From: Microbacterium natoriense
Lineage (GTDB): Bacteria > Actinomycetota > Actinomycetes > Actinomycetales > Microbacteriaceae
Assembly (NCBI RefSeq): GCF_030816295.1
Contig: NZ_JAUSXV010000001.1
Coordinates: forward strand, 3,906,001-3,970,000
Direction of reading: 5' to 3'
DNA length: 64,000 nt
Below the pieces are notes generated by a model. That model was given only the letters and a program-made list of their open reading frames with translations. It was not told the DNA's origin and made no database searches. A program made the translations under genes and the position numbers. This document shows, in pieces, positions 8,027 to 15,350 of the stretch; within the stretch, counting starts at the first letter, position 1; each line of letters begins with the position of its first letter.

Positions 8027-9505
8027 CTACGGCTGGTCATCGGTAGCGGCGCTCAGGGTTGCATCGAGTTGAATCTTTCCTAGTTCGAACTCGTGTCGCG
8101 TGTAGGTGTTGTGCACACGAATGACGAAGCGAACCACGGTGAACGCGCCGGGCCAGAAGGAGAGGAAGAGGGCCAGTGTCGCGAGCATGGTCACGGCAGT
8201 GAAGGGCAAGTAGTACGGCGTATCGTTCAGCGCTGCGTACGCAAGCGGCGGGATGGAGGCGAGGGCGGACAGGGCAATCGCAACACTGATCCATGTCCAG
8301 AGAATCCACCATCGGAACCAGCCTCGTCGTATCTCGATCCCCGCTCGGCGAAGCGCTCTGTATTTTCCGATCCATCCGGCAACGCTGAAGATTGCGTTCA
8401 GCAGGCCGAAGAAGGCGATCACATGCCCGGTGGCGTAGAGCACGGGCAACACGACCTCTCTCGGGGCATCGAAGATGAAGAGGATCAGGAGTACGCCCAT
8501 CGAGGTGAAGAAGATTGCCGCGCCTACAGCGGTGATGCGGTCACTCACCTTGATGCGTTTTGCCCTTGCCCACTGAAAAGAGCGATAGATCATGAACATG
8601 ATCACGGCAATGAAGAGAATCTTCCCAACCCAGTCGCCCGCAGGAGTATCCATCAATAGCTCTGTGAGGAACTTGCTCGCATCACGTTGCCACTGCTCCC
8701 ACGCTCCGGTCCTGACCAGGGTGATCATGCCGGCCGTGAACCCAAAGAGAAGCGCGGCGCTCATGATGCCTTTTCTCGTCCAGGTATGAACAGGGCCGAT
8801 TACGGCGACGGCGACCTGCCAGAACTGCCGGCCCACGGCGAGAACAAGAGCGACAACGGTGCCCACGGTCACGACGACGCCGACGAAGTTCACCCACGCG
8901 ATGCCGCCTTCCTTCGACTCGCTGAGGTCGCGGCTGAATCCCCAGACGAGCAGTCCTCCTGCGATTCCCAGGATGGTAGCTGCAGCCATGTAGCGTTCGA
9001 TCACCCTCGCGACCTGCCTGAAGCATCGCGGGAGGAACCATTTCAGACCGTGCCAAAGAACTACTGACAAGGCGGCCCAGCGGCGAAGTACCCACACCCG
9101 GCTTGCTACGTTGAGGTTGGAGATGTTCTCGACCGACCTGAACACGCTGGTCAGTGCCGTCATGAGCAACTCATGGCTCCGTGTGTCGAGCTGTGCCTGG
9201 AGAGCGTCGTGGTCGTTGGATCCGATGAGCACGGCGATGGTGCGTACGATGCGCCCTCGTTCTTCAAGGTCCGGCTCTTCCGCCACCTGCTTGTGACCGA
9301 TGTACCGCTGCATGTGAAGCTCCTCGGACATCGAGTGCTTCCGGTCTGTCAGCCCACGTCTGGTCCAGTCGTGGTAGGCGAGCGCCAGGAACTCCAAGTC
9401 CCAACTGGGTGCTTTCAAGGCCAGTGAGCCGAACAGCCCAACGGCGACCATAAAGAACAGAACCACAACGGTGCAGAACCAGCCGATCCAGAGCAGAACA
9501 TCCAT
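8027..9505 (-). CDS. polytopic membrane protein of unknown function
   Basis: About 492 residues from the ATG at 9505. A first membrane helix at residues 3-28 (IGWFCTVVVLFFMVAVGLFG) is followed by about 130 soluble residues and then seven or eight further hydrophobic segments. The C-terminal tail is charged and cytoplasmic-looking. I do not recognise the family. The frame stays open to 9703, but that extension looks non-coding. No good ribosome-binding site precedes 9505, so the start is uncertain. It is the largest gene of the island and is followed by the 3' end of the VbhA-like gene on the opposite strand. Confidence 0.6.
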   Translation of the reverse strand: MDVLLWIGWFCTVVVLFFMVAVGLFGSLALKAPSWDLEFLALAYHDWTRRGLTDRKHSMSEELHMQRYIGHKQVAEEPDLEERGRIVRTIAVLIGSNDHDALQAQLDTRSHELLMTALTSVFRSVENISNLNVASRVWVLRRWAALSVVLWHGLKWFLPRCFRQVARVIERYMAAATILGIAGGLLVWGFSRDLSESKEGGIAWVNFVGVVVTVGTVVALVLAVGRQFWQVAVAVIGPVHTWTRKGIMSAALLFGFTAGMITLVRTGAWEQWQRDASKFLTELLMDTPAGDWVGKILFIAVIMFMIYRSFQWARAKRIKVSDRITAVGAAIFFTSMGVLLILFIFDAPREVVLPVLYATGHVIAFFGLLNAIFSVAGWIGKYRALRRAGIEIRRGWFRWWILWTWISVAIALSALASIPPLAYAALNDTPYYLPFTAVTMLATLALFLSFWPGAFTVVRFVIRVHNTYTRHEFELGKIQLDATLSAATDDQP

Positions 9506-9787
9506 GCAAGGAAGATAGTGGCCGCATCCGACATCCGCCCCGGAAAGAACCTGCAACTGCATCGAGGGGCGTGTGCGTGAGAGTTGCACAGACCTACCAA
9601 ATCCCCAATGAATTAGGCAGAGTGCGTTAGTGATTCGGTCGAGCATCGAAGGATGCCCTGGTCGAAGCCCGCTGCCCGCGTGTTGGGCGACCGTATTCGA
9701 CAACTACTACACCCACGGCGGGGAGCGCCCGACATTCCTGCCACGACGTGACTATCCGTTCGGCAGCAGGGCCGGGCGGTAGCGCGA

Positions 9788-10306
9788 CTAAGGCTGGTCT
9801 TCCTTGCCGGCGCTTCTCCTGGGAGAAGAAAGCTTGTTCTTCGAGAACGGGTCTGGCGTGCGAGTTGTCACTGTCGTTTCGGTCCAAGCGAAGGCGCTGT
9901 TGATCAGCAATGCCGTCGCGATTAGTGTCATGAGCATCAGCGGAATGGTGAATCCGAGGACGAACCGCGTCCAAATCTGATCGGCCCAAAGCACAGAGAC
10001 TGCGCATAGGAGCGAGGCCGCTACAAGAACCGTAAAGCCCCCGAAGAGCACGAATCGGATGACAGAACCATACTTTCCCAGCACACGCGATGTATACCTA
10101 CCGCTCAAGGCAAGAACCGCGGTTCCGCTCAGGGAGAGTCCGCTGACGATGCCACCGATAGTCGCAACGTTTGTCAGACCTGCAGCGAGACGATCGCTCT
10201 TCACATCGAGGATTCCCCATGTGAGCAGTGCACCCAAGCCAACGACGATAGCTCCCGCGGTCGTGAGGACGATCACGAGCTGACGACGTGCTTCGCGATC
10301 GACCAT
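9788..10306 (-). CDS. four-helix membrane protein, second gene of an island operon
   Basis: 172 residues with four predicted membrane helices in two pairs: about 11-33, 44-67, 82-107 and 111-140. Both short termini should face the cytoplasm, and the C-terminal tail is basic. It starts only eight bases after the stop of the 330-residue gene, so the two are almost certainly one transcript. I do not recognise the family. Its size and topology resemble small membrane effectors of anti-phage systems, but that is inference. Confidence 0.65.
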   Translation of the reverse strand: MVDREARRQLVIVLTTAGAIVVGLGALLTWGILDVKSDRLAAGLTNVATIGGIVSGLSLSGTAVLALSGRYTSRVLGKYGSVIRFVLFGGFTVLVAASLLCAVSVLWADQIWTRFVLGFTIPLMLMTLIATALLINSAFAWTETTVTTRTPDPFSKNKLSSPRRSAGKEDQP

Positions 10307-10314
10307 GTGCTACC

Positions 10315-11307
10315 TCAATCCTTGTTGTACCGAAGTTTGAGTAGTTCGGCCCTGTCGATGCCGAACGCCTCGACGATAGCGCCGACCGCCGACGTTGACC
10401 GGAACGCCCTGGTCGTGCCAAGTGCGAGTGGGACTCGAACCTTCCTAGTCAAGCGATGATGTAGCAGGTCGACCTCTGAGGCCGGAGCGTCTTCGGAGGC
10501 TGGAAGAGAAACCTGGGCCTTGCTCACCTCGCCATCGAGGGAGCCAAATGTATCGTTGAACCAGTCCAAAAGCACCTGCTCATCCTCGTGAGGCGCGCTC
10601 TTGCCGCGCACAAGGCTCGCTTTCACCTCGATGCGAATAGCAGTGGGGCGCTTCCGGTTAGGGCCGACGAAGATCGCCTTCGCTCCTGATGCTTCGTTGA
10701 CTGCCTCACCCATCTCTCCCGCATAAACGAACGACCTAAGACCGTGTGCCTTCCGGATCAGATTGGCACGGGCCATGTCAATCACGGGTCGTGCGGCCCA
10801 GGCGAACCCCGGATCGTCATCGTAGAGTTCGCGGGTGGCGCGCGTAAGCCAGTCAGCGTACTTGCCTGCCTTCGAAGATGAGGTGGACTCCGCGAGCACG
10901 CCGATCATGTTCCCGAAGGGAAGGTGCCAAACGAACAGATTGTCGACCGGAGACCAATTGTCCCCGTCCAGTCCCATCGGCTTCTGCGCTCCTGAACCCA
11001 CGTCCTCCTGGTTCGGCACGTAGTCCTTCCCGGCGGCGATCACTACGCCATGTGTCAGTTCTTCGTTCTCGGGCGCCTGCGCGTCTGGCACGTCGGCTAC
11101 TCCGATGAAGTCGGACCACTCATGTGGCACGTTTACGGGCACTATGGTCCCGGCGTGCTCGCGTCCGTCGATGCCGAAGGTTCGCCTCTCGCCGTAGAGG
11201 TGTCGCAACACAGTGTCCCAATCCACCTCGGCGACAAGGGAGTCGTCGCGCGCGTCTACCAATCGCCAGAACTGGACGGTACGAGGAACGTCGCTTCGTT
11301 TTGCCAT
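10315..11307 (-). CDS. unrecognised soluble protein, first gene of an island operon
   Basis: 330 residues, soluble, no signal peptide. It begins MAKRSDVPRTVQFWRLVDA and has central segments FVWHLPFGNMIGVLAES, then a mixed alpha/beta C-terminal half with AIRIEVKASLVRGKSA. Catalytic motifs are not evident. Being the first gene of a pair whose second product is a 4-TM protein, it could be a sensor or regulator of that protein. AAAGGCG before the ATG gives a modest ribosome-binding site. I cannot assign a family with confidence. Confidence 0.6.
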   Translation of the reverse strand: MAKRSDVPRTVQFWRLVDARDDSLVAEVDWDTVLRHLYGERRTFGIDGREHAGTIVPVNVPHEWSDFIGVADVPDAQAPENEELTHGVVIAAGKDYVPNQEDVGSGAQKPMGLDGDNWSPVDNLFVWHLPFGNMIGVLAESTSSSKAGKYADWLTRATRELYDDDPGFAWAARPVIDMARANLIRKAHGLRSFVYAGEMGEAVNEASGAKAIFVGPNRKRPTAIRIEVKASLVRGKSAPHEDEQVLLDWFNDTFGSLDGEVSKAQVSLPASEDAPASEVDLLHHRLTRKVRVPLALGTTRAFRSTSAVGAIVEAFGIDRAELLKLRYNKD

Positions 11308-11462
11308 GTGAACGCCTTTCGCGTTGGTGCATCGAACCCAAGTTGACGTTACCGGGCGTCGAAGGCTCTCTGCTCACAAGACACGTCGACAAGGTTGCCG
11401 TTGCTTCAGAGTCGAGGCTGTCGCTTGCAGCGAATGTCCGATGTCAATGCGAGACTCCGAGC

Positions 11463-11945
11463 ATGCAACTACATGAGATTTGGGCGAAGATCAGCGAGTC
11501 CTGGGACGAGTGGTGGAACTACATTCCCGAAGGGCCGCTATACAACTACAACCTGGGCACCTCGAACGGTGGGGCGTCCGTGTTCGGGTGGCACGATGCG
11601 CGAGCGATCCTGAACGAGGACGTCGACATCGCCATCGAGTGGGGAATGTCAGAAGACCCGTTCGAGAACCGAAGAGACTACAAGCCGGAGTGGGCTCCTT
11701 TCCCCGACCCGACTGCTCACCTCTGCTACGCCGACATCTTCTACCGCGGCGCTCTGGTCGATCGTGTGCTTATGGCGAGCGTCGACGGCGGGCGGGCCTA
11801 CCTCCCGGCACCCGAACACAAAGATGGCAAGCTCATCGTGATGGATCGGCCGTATCAACTCGTGCGACTCATCAACGACATCACCGGAACCCGCGATTTC
11901 GAGTCGTACTTCGAGCGCAGCGGCATCTACAAGTGGCCCGCGTAG
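11463..11945 (+). CDS. hypothetical protein in island
   Basis: 160 residues, acidic and rich in Trp and Tyr (SWDEWWNYIPEGPLYNYN near the start), no signal peptide or membrane helix. It resembles small cytoplasmic proteins found as immunity or effector-associated genes, but I recognise no family. The ATG at 11463 is chosen because the upstream part of the frame is Arg-rich and antisense to the neighbouring gene. No strong ribosome-binding site is visible. It stands alone between the divergent 330-residue gene and the 17-bp inverted repeat. Confidence 0.5.
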   Translation: MQLHEIWAKISESWDEWWNYIPEGPLYNYNLGTSNGGASVFGWHDARAILNEDVDIAIEWGMSEDPFENRRDYKPEWAPFPDPTAHLCYADIFYRGALVDRVLMASVDGGRAYLPAPEHKDGKLIVMDRPYQLVRLINDITGTRDFESYFERSGIYKWPA

Positions 11946-11972
11946 ACGACGCGAGCGGGAGTCTGTAGGGAC

Positions 11973-11989
11973 CTACTGGCGCGTCCCCT
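11973..11989. repeat. 17-bp inverted repeat, right copy
   Basis: CTACTGGCGCGTCCCCT, exact reverse complement of 5957-5973. The bases after it (AAGCCG, then TCATGCGGGTTC) loosely echo those between the left copy and the tRNA repeat, which hints at an old junction here. Confidence 0.6.
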
Positions 11990-12055
11990 AAGCCGGAATC
12001 ATGCGGGTTCTGGATCACTAGGATCACCCTGGATCAGCCTCAGCCATGAGCCCTG

Positions 12056-12169
12056 TTGCCACGCAATTACTTGGGTGTCACCGCGGAAACCGAGTTCCAC
12101 GCGGACGGCAAGACGTACAGGTGCTGGATATGGGGCAACGCCGTCACGATCCACGACACTTCCGGATGA
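12056..12169 (+). pseudogene. possible short coding remnant
   Basis: About 37 codons that read like protein (VTAETEFHADGKTYRCWIWG), ending at a TGA, with a stop just upstream in the same frame. There is no start signal. It could be the tail of a gene lost when the island was assembled. The rest of 11946-12264 holds the 17-bp repeat and the 57-bp upstream element, and no other gene. Confidence 0.25.
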
Positions 12170-12174
12170 CGACA

Positions 12175-12231
12175 AAACCTCTCAACATATCGACCTGTTT
12201 CGATGCTGTCTGTAGGTAGAAGAGGGGACAG
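12175..12231 (+). promoter_or_regulatory. 57-bp two-part upstream element, copy 1
   Basis: A 19-base block (AAACCTCTCAAC, one variable base, then TATCGA), 12 unrelated bases, and an identical 26-base block (12206-12231, starting CTGTCTGTAGGTAG and ending GGGGACAG). The same layout and spacing recur at 13771-13827 before another secreted-protein gene. The second block is bounded by CTGTC and GACAG. It is probably a promoter or activator site. Confidence 0.7.
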
Positions 12232-12264
12232 CGCGGAGGAGCGTTGCGTCAATAGGGTGTGCCT

Positions 12265-13680
12265 GTGAACTCACTGATAGGGACCAAGCGTCCAGGACCA
12301 TCATTCGCCCGTCGTCTTACGGCTACCGCCGCGGCAGCCGCAGTCGTCCTTGCGGGAGTACTCATACCTGCCACTGCAGCATCCGCGACTGCGATCGAGC
12401 CGGGAACGCAAGCCCTCGCACAACAACTTGTGAACAGCGGCCGCCTGTCGGGAACCAGCGAGACGATGGCGCAGATCCAGGCTTATGCGAACGGAGCAAT
12501 GCGCGTCAACCCGTCAACTGGCCGCGAGTGCCTCATCGACGCCGCGATCCTTAAAGCGCTGAAGACCGTCGTCGTAGACAAGAACTTCTCCATCAGCATC
12601 TCGTCACTGAACCGCTACTGCACCAACGAGCAAGTCGGTACAGGAACGGCTAGTTACCACTACCGCGACGGCGGCGGTCACGCTGTCGACATCAACAGGG
12701 TCAACGGCGTTACCGCGACCGGTAGCACCCCTCAAGATCTTGCTCTGATCACCGCGATGTTCTCTGCGCTTCCCGCACCGGCCGGCCTCGGGCAGATCGG
12801 TTGCGGCGGCCGGAACGTCACCGTGCCCTCCGGATGGGTGCAGTTCAAGGACGGGTGCAACCACAACCACTTCGAATACCGCGGCGGACCCATCTCCGTC
12901 CCCATCGAGGACCTCGACCGTTCGTTCAGCATCGCGACCGACGGTACGCTGCAAGCAAAGACTGGCATGTACCAGCCCATCGTGAATCTCCGCACCGACA
13001 TCGTGGCGCTCGACGTCGACGGCACCACCACCGCAGCCGTCGACACCGCAGGCAACGTCTGGGTGCAACAGGGAGCCTTCGACAGCGGCTGGGTAGGGCT
13101 GGCAGGAGGAGCGAAGGACGTCGAAGTCGACGGCGAACGCTTCGTGGTCCTCAAGACCGACGGCACCGTGATCGCCAAGGACGGCCTCTACTCCACGGCA
13201 TGGACCACCCAGCTCAGCGGCGTAGACAAGATCGACGCCGACGGCGGTCGCCTGGGCGTCCTCAAAGGCGGACACCTCTTCGTGAAAGAGGGCAACCTCT
13301 GGGCGAGCTGGGTCGACCAGGGCGGCGGTATGACTGATTTCGACCTCGACGGCAACAGGGTTGGCGTCATTTCTGGGGGGACTGCCTTTGTGAAGGAAGG
13401 CGACCTATACGCCTCATGGGTCACCATGCGCAACGGCAGCCGCGTCGAACTCGAAGGTACGCGTGTCGCCGTGCTCACACCGGAGGGAATCGTCACAGTG
13501 AAGGAGGGCAACCTCTGGGCCAGCTGGGCTGACCTGACGGGTCCCGGCGTATCCGATTTCGACCTCGCCGGGAGTCGCGTCGCCGTCGTCAGTGGCGGCT
13601 CCGTCCTGATCAAGTCGGGGCCGCTGAACGCCGGATGGATCGGCGCGTACTCCAATTCGAAGGGCGTCAAACTCTCGTAA
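12265..13680 (+). CDS. secreted M15-like peptidase fused to a seven-repeat beta-propeller
   Basis: 471 residues. A Sec signal peptide (about residues 1-42, ending ATAASA) is followed by an M15/hedgehog-type peptidase-like domain to about 208, with likely zinc ligands His132, Asp142 (G-x-A-x-D motif GHAVD) and His202 (CNHNHFEYRG). Seven tandem repeats of about 41 residues follow (229 to the end), with cores such as VKEGNLWASW, VKEGDLYASW and IKSGPLNAGW, consistent with a seven-bladed propeller. Likely role: cell-wall peptide cleavage or wall binding outside the cell. The GTG at 12265 has AGGG seven bases upstream; a GTG at 12259 is the alternative. The spacing between the metal ligands is longer than in classical M15. 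Confidence 0.72.
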   Translation: MNSLIGTKRPGPSFARRLTATAAAAAVVLAGVLIPATAASATAIEPGTQALAQQLVNSGRLSGTSETMAQIQAYANGAMRVNPSTGRECLIDAAILKALKTVVVDKNFSISISSLNRYCTNEQVGTGTASYHYRDGGGHAVDINRVNGVTATGSTPQDLALITAMFSALPAPAGLGQIGCGGRNVTVPSGWVQFKDGCNHNHFEYRGGPISVPIEDLDRSFSIATDGTLQAKTGMYQPIVNLRTDIVALDVDGTTTAAVDTAGNVWVQQGAFDSGWVGLAGGAKDVEVDGERFVVLKTDGTVIAKDGLYSTAWTTQLSGVDKIDADGGRLGVLKGGHLFVKEGNLWASWVDQGGGMTDFDLDGNRVGVISGGTAFVKEGDLYASWVTMRNGSRVELEGTRVAVLTPEGIVTVKEGNLWASWADLTGPGVSDFDLAGSRVAVVSGGSVLIKSGPLNAGWIGAYSNSKGVKLS

Positions 13681-13698
13681 GGGCAAGAACTGAGAAGT

Positions 13699-13725
13699 GC
13701 CCCCGCCCCATTCGCGGGCGGGGGC
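13699..13725 (+). terminator. Rho-independent terminator
   Basis: Ten-base GC-only stem GCCCCCGCCC/GGGCGGGGGC with a seven-base loop, 18 bases after the peptidase-propeller stop. The T-tract is short (TTC), as is common in high-GC genomes. Confidence 0.8.
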
Positions 13726-13770
13726 TTCGACTCCGCGGGCCCCAATCGGCAAATCACCAGGCAACGCCCG

Positions 13771-13827
13771 AAACCTCTCAACCTATCGATGTGAGCCAGC
13801 CCTGTCTGTAGGTAGAAGAGGGGACAG
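13771..13827 (+). promoter_or_regulatory. 57-bp two-part upstream element, copy 2
   Basis: Matches copy 1 in 44 of the 45 block positions, again with a 12-base non-conserved spacer (13790-13801). The 26-base block is 13802-13827 and is extended here into a longer inverted repeat, CTGTCTG with CAGACAG. It lies 73 bp before the TTG of the next secreted-protein gene, compared with 33 bp for copy 1. Confidence 0.7.
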
Positions 13828-13900
13828 ACAGCGAAGGCTGGCGGTTCTCTGACAAGATGACCGCCATGGGCGACGGCGCCCATGACGATCGGAGAGAAAG

Positions 13901-14464
13901 TTGAAGAACAAGATTAAGGCATCGGGCGCGTCGGCGCTCGCTCTCGCGTTGGTGCTTCTCGGGGGAATGGCACCTACGGCGGCATCGGCGGAATCGTCGG
14001 CACCGGGCGATTCAGCCACGGCCGAAGACTCATCAGCTCGCTGTACAGCAGGGTGGAGGTATCAGGCGGTCACGCGGGTGAGCAACTCGCTGATCAAGGT
14101 CGGTCCCACGTACTCGAACTACAACGGGACCGGTAGTAGCGCCTCGATGACGTTGACGAACTCGGTTTCCGGAACGGTATCGGTCACATACTCGGGCAGC
14201 TCGAACGTCTCCGGAAGCGTCAAGCTCGTTACGCTCGGCGCGACGTTCGGCATCAGCGCGCAAGCGAGCATCACCGCCACTGTGGGCAACTCGATCACAA
14301 TCACTGTTCCGGCAGGCAAGACCGGAAACGGCGACTACGGCGTATGGAGGGCCTACGTGACAGGAAAAGAGGTTTACTACCTGAACAACTGCACATCAGG
14401 TGGAAGCTCGGCATCGAACGTGTGGGCCCCGTACCGCGTCGGTTGGAACACGTGGATCAGTTGA
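13901..14464 (+). CDS. secreted beta-rich protein of unknown function
   Basis: 187 residues with a signal peptide (about residues 1-30, ending TAASA). The mature part has two Cys, near residues 48 and 168, which may form a disulfide. Its centre is an alternating Ser/Thr/Val/Gly stretch (NSVSGTVSVTYSGSSNVSG, then GISAQASITATVGNSITITV), the pattern of amphipathic beta-hairpins in pore-forming proteins. The end is Trp/Tyr-rich (VWAPYRVGWNTWIS). GGAGAG before the TTG at 13901 supports that start. The following lipoprotein gene overlaps its stop. Pore formation is inference from residue pattern only. Confidence 0.65.
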   Translation: MKNKIKASGASALALALVLLGGMAPTAASAESSAPGDSATAEDSSARCTAGWRYQAVTRVSNSLIKVGPTYSNYNGTGSSASMTLTNSVSGTVSVTYSGSSNVSGSVKLVTLGATFGISAQASITATVGNSITITVPAGKTGNGDYGVWRAYVTGKEVYYLNNCTSGGSSASNVWAPYRVGWNTWIS

Positions 14465-14907
14465 AGCCCGCCGCCGTCATCAGCGCCCTCGTTGTGGTGC
14501 TGATGACGGCGACAGGGTGCACCGCCGAGAGCGGAGTCGGTCCATCGCCGATTCCGTCCAGCGGGTCCGCCTCGACGGAGACAACACCTACCGAATTGTT
14601 AGCGTCGTATCCCGACCAAGAGGCGTTGATCGAGAAGATCGATTCTGGGCGCGGGACGGCAGAGGTTGGTCCGTTCGATCGAGCAAATGATCGCGTGGGC
14701 GTGTACGTTCGGTGTTTTGGTGAGGGAAGTGTCCATGTTGAGGTCGTGGGAGCTGCTGAGTTTGACCAAGACTGCTTGACCGATCCTGACGATCCGGGCA
14801 CGCGCAACCTGATCGATGTGAGGTACGTCGAACAGGTCACCGTGAAGGCCAGCTCTGACTCTACGAATATGTGGTCGCTCGCGGTCACCGCCATCACAGA
14901 TGGGTAG
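14461..14907 (+). CDS. small lipoprotein translationally coupled to the secreted protein
   Basis: 148 residues from the TTG at 14461, which overlaps the TGA of the preceding gene. A signal peptide ends at Cys20 in LMTATGC, followed by a Ser/Thr/Pro-rich tether and a small domain with two further Cys (VYVRCFGEG and FDQDCL). It would be anchored on the outer face of the membrane. Strict coupling to a secreted, possibly membrane-active protein fits an immunity protein or an assembly partner. I recognise no family. The frame is open upstream to 14344 but overlaps the neighbour. Confidence 0.65.
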   Translation: MKPAAVISALVVVLMTATGCTAESGVGPSPIPSSGSASTETTPTELLASYPDQEALIEKIDSGRGTAEVGPFDRANDRVGVYVRCFGEGSVHVEVVGAAEFDQDCLTDPDDPGTRNLIDVRYVEQVTVKASSDSTNMWSLAVTAITDG

Positions 14908-14951
14908 GGATGAGACCATGAAGTAGTGCCGTCCGCGCGGAATAGAACAAC

Positions 14952-14980
14952 GACCCCCACCCCGTCGAAGGGTGGGGGTC
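14952..14980 (+). terminator. Rho-independent terminator
   Basis: Eleven-base stem GACCCCCACCC/GGGTGGGGGTC with a seven-base loop, followed by TTGTT. It ends the secreted-protein/lipoprotein transcript. Confidence 0.85.
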
Positions 14981-14999
14981 TTGTTCCGCTCGGATAGAT

Positions 15000-15131
15000 G
15001 ACAACTGCTCCGCCGGGATCGCGGCTCTCGACACGTACGCCGATCTCTTCGACGATGACCTCGACGGCCTTGCAGCCTCGCCCGATCAGGCACGACGCGC
15101 AGCAAGTGCCGTCGTGGCGTTGCCCCGGGAC
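15000..15131 (+). pseudogene. C-terminal remnant of a phage-type tyrosine integrase
   Basis: The frame reads ALDTYADLFDDDLDGLAAS. The form LDTYADLFDDDLD, including the catalytic tyrosine (codon 15036-15038), is what I know from the extreme C-terminus of actinobacterial phage and island integrases. The rest of the enzyme is gone, and a terminator for the upstream genes sits where it should be. It lies about 55 bp inside the right att repeat and points at it, as expected for the integrase that used the tRNA-Ser site. Confidence 0.7.
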
Positions 15132-15141
15132 AAAGAGAAAT

Positions 15142-15175
15142 CCCGCCCTCCCCAGTGGTTCCTAGGGAGAACGGG
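15142..15175 (-). terminator. probable terminator of tRNA-Ser
   Basis: Imperfect 11-base stem (CCCGCCCTCCC against GGGAGAACGGG, nine pairs). On the minus strand it is followed by ATTTCTCTTT, directly downstream of the tRNA 3' end. It was supplied by the island, replacing the ancestral one at 5869-5890. Confidence 0.55.
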
Positions 15176-15184
15176 CTTCTGTAG

Positions 15185-15212
15185 TGGCGGTGACGGTGGG
15201 ATTTGAACCCAC
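15185..15212 (-). repeat. right attachment-site repeat within tRNA-Ser
   Basis: Identical to 5895-5922. It covers the T arm, 3' acceptor strand, discriminator and CCA. Identity stops abruptly at both edges. Confidence 0.9.
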
Positions 15213-15275
15213 GGTAGGGGGTTACCCTACACAACTTTTCGAGAGTTGCACCTTCGGCCGCTCGGACACGTCACC
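15185..15275 (-). tRNA. tRNA-Ser(CGA)
   Basis: 91 nt including the encoded CCA. The acceptor stem pairs GGTGACG with CGTCACC, the discriminator is G, and there is a long variable arm (TAGGG/CCCTA) typical of serine tRNAs. The anticodon stem is CAACT/AGTTG with loop CTCGAAA, so the anticodon is CGA (codon UCG). The last 28 bases form the island's right att repeat, so integration left an intact tRNA. Confidence 0.95.
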
Positions 15276-15350
15276 GCGGACAAGCTTAGAGGAGATACGG
15301 CCCGGATGCGAATCGGGCCTCGCACACGGACGGGACGCCCGCGGACAGCT

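Larger units (their letters stand above)
5895..15212. mobile_element. genomic island integrated in the 3' end of tRNA-Ser(CGA)
   Basis: A 28-bp direct repeat, the 3' end of tRNA-Ser including CCA, occurs at 5895-5922 and inside the intact tRNA at 15185-15212, giving an insert of about 9,290 bp. Just inside the right repeat is the C-terminal remnant of a tyrosine recombinase, and inside the left part is an excisionase-like gene, as expected for a tRNA-targeting integrative element. Cargo: an IS5-like transposase, a VbhA-like protein, membrane proteins, two unrecognised soluble proteins and three secreted proteins. Several stretches are less GC-rich than the flanks. With only an integrase fragment left, the island is probably immobile on its own. 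Confidence 0.85.

Noticed and set aside
9505..9703. 66-residue N-terminal extension of the island membrane protein
   Set aside because: The extension has no protein-like pattern and would place a Cys/His-rich tail before a normal first membrane helix. The ATG at 9505 is more natural.
12244..12258. A three-codon leader (TTG CGT CAA TAG) after GGAGGA before the peptidase-propeller gene
   Set aside because: Too short to be judged. It may only be a leftover ribosome-binding-like sequence. Noted because GGAGGA is too far from the real start to serve it.
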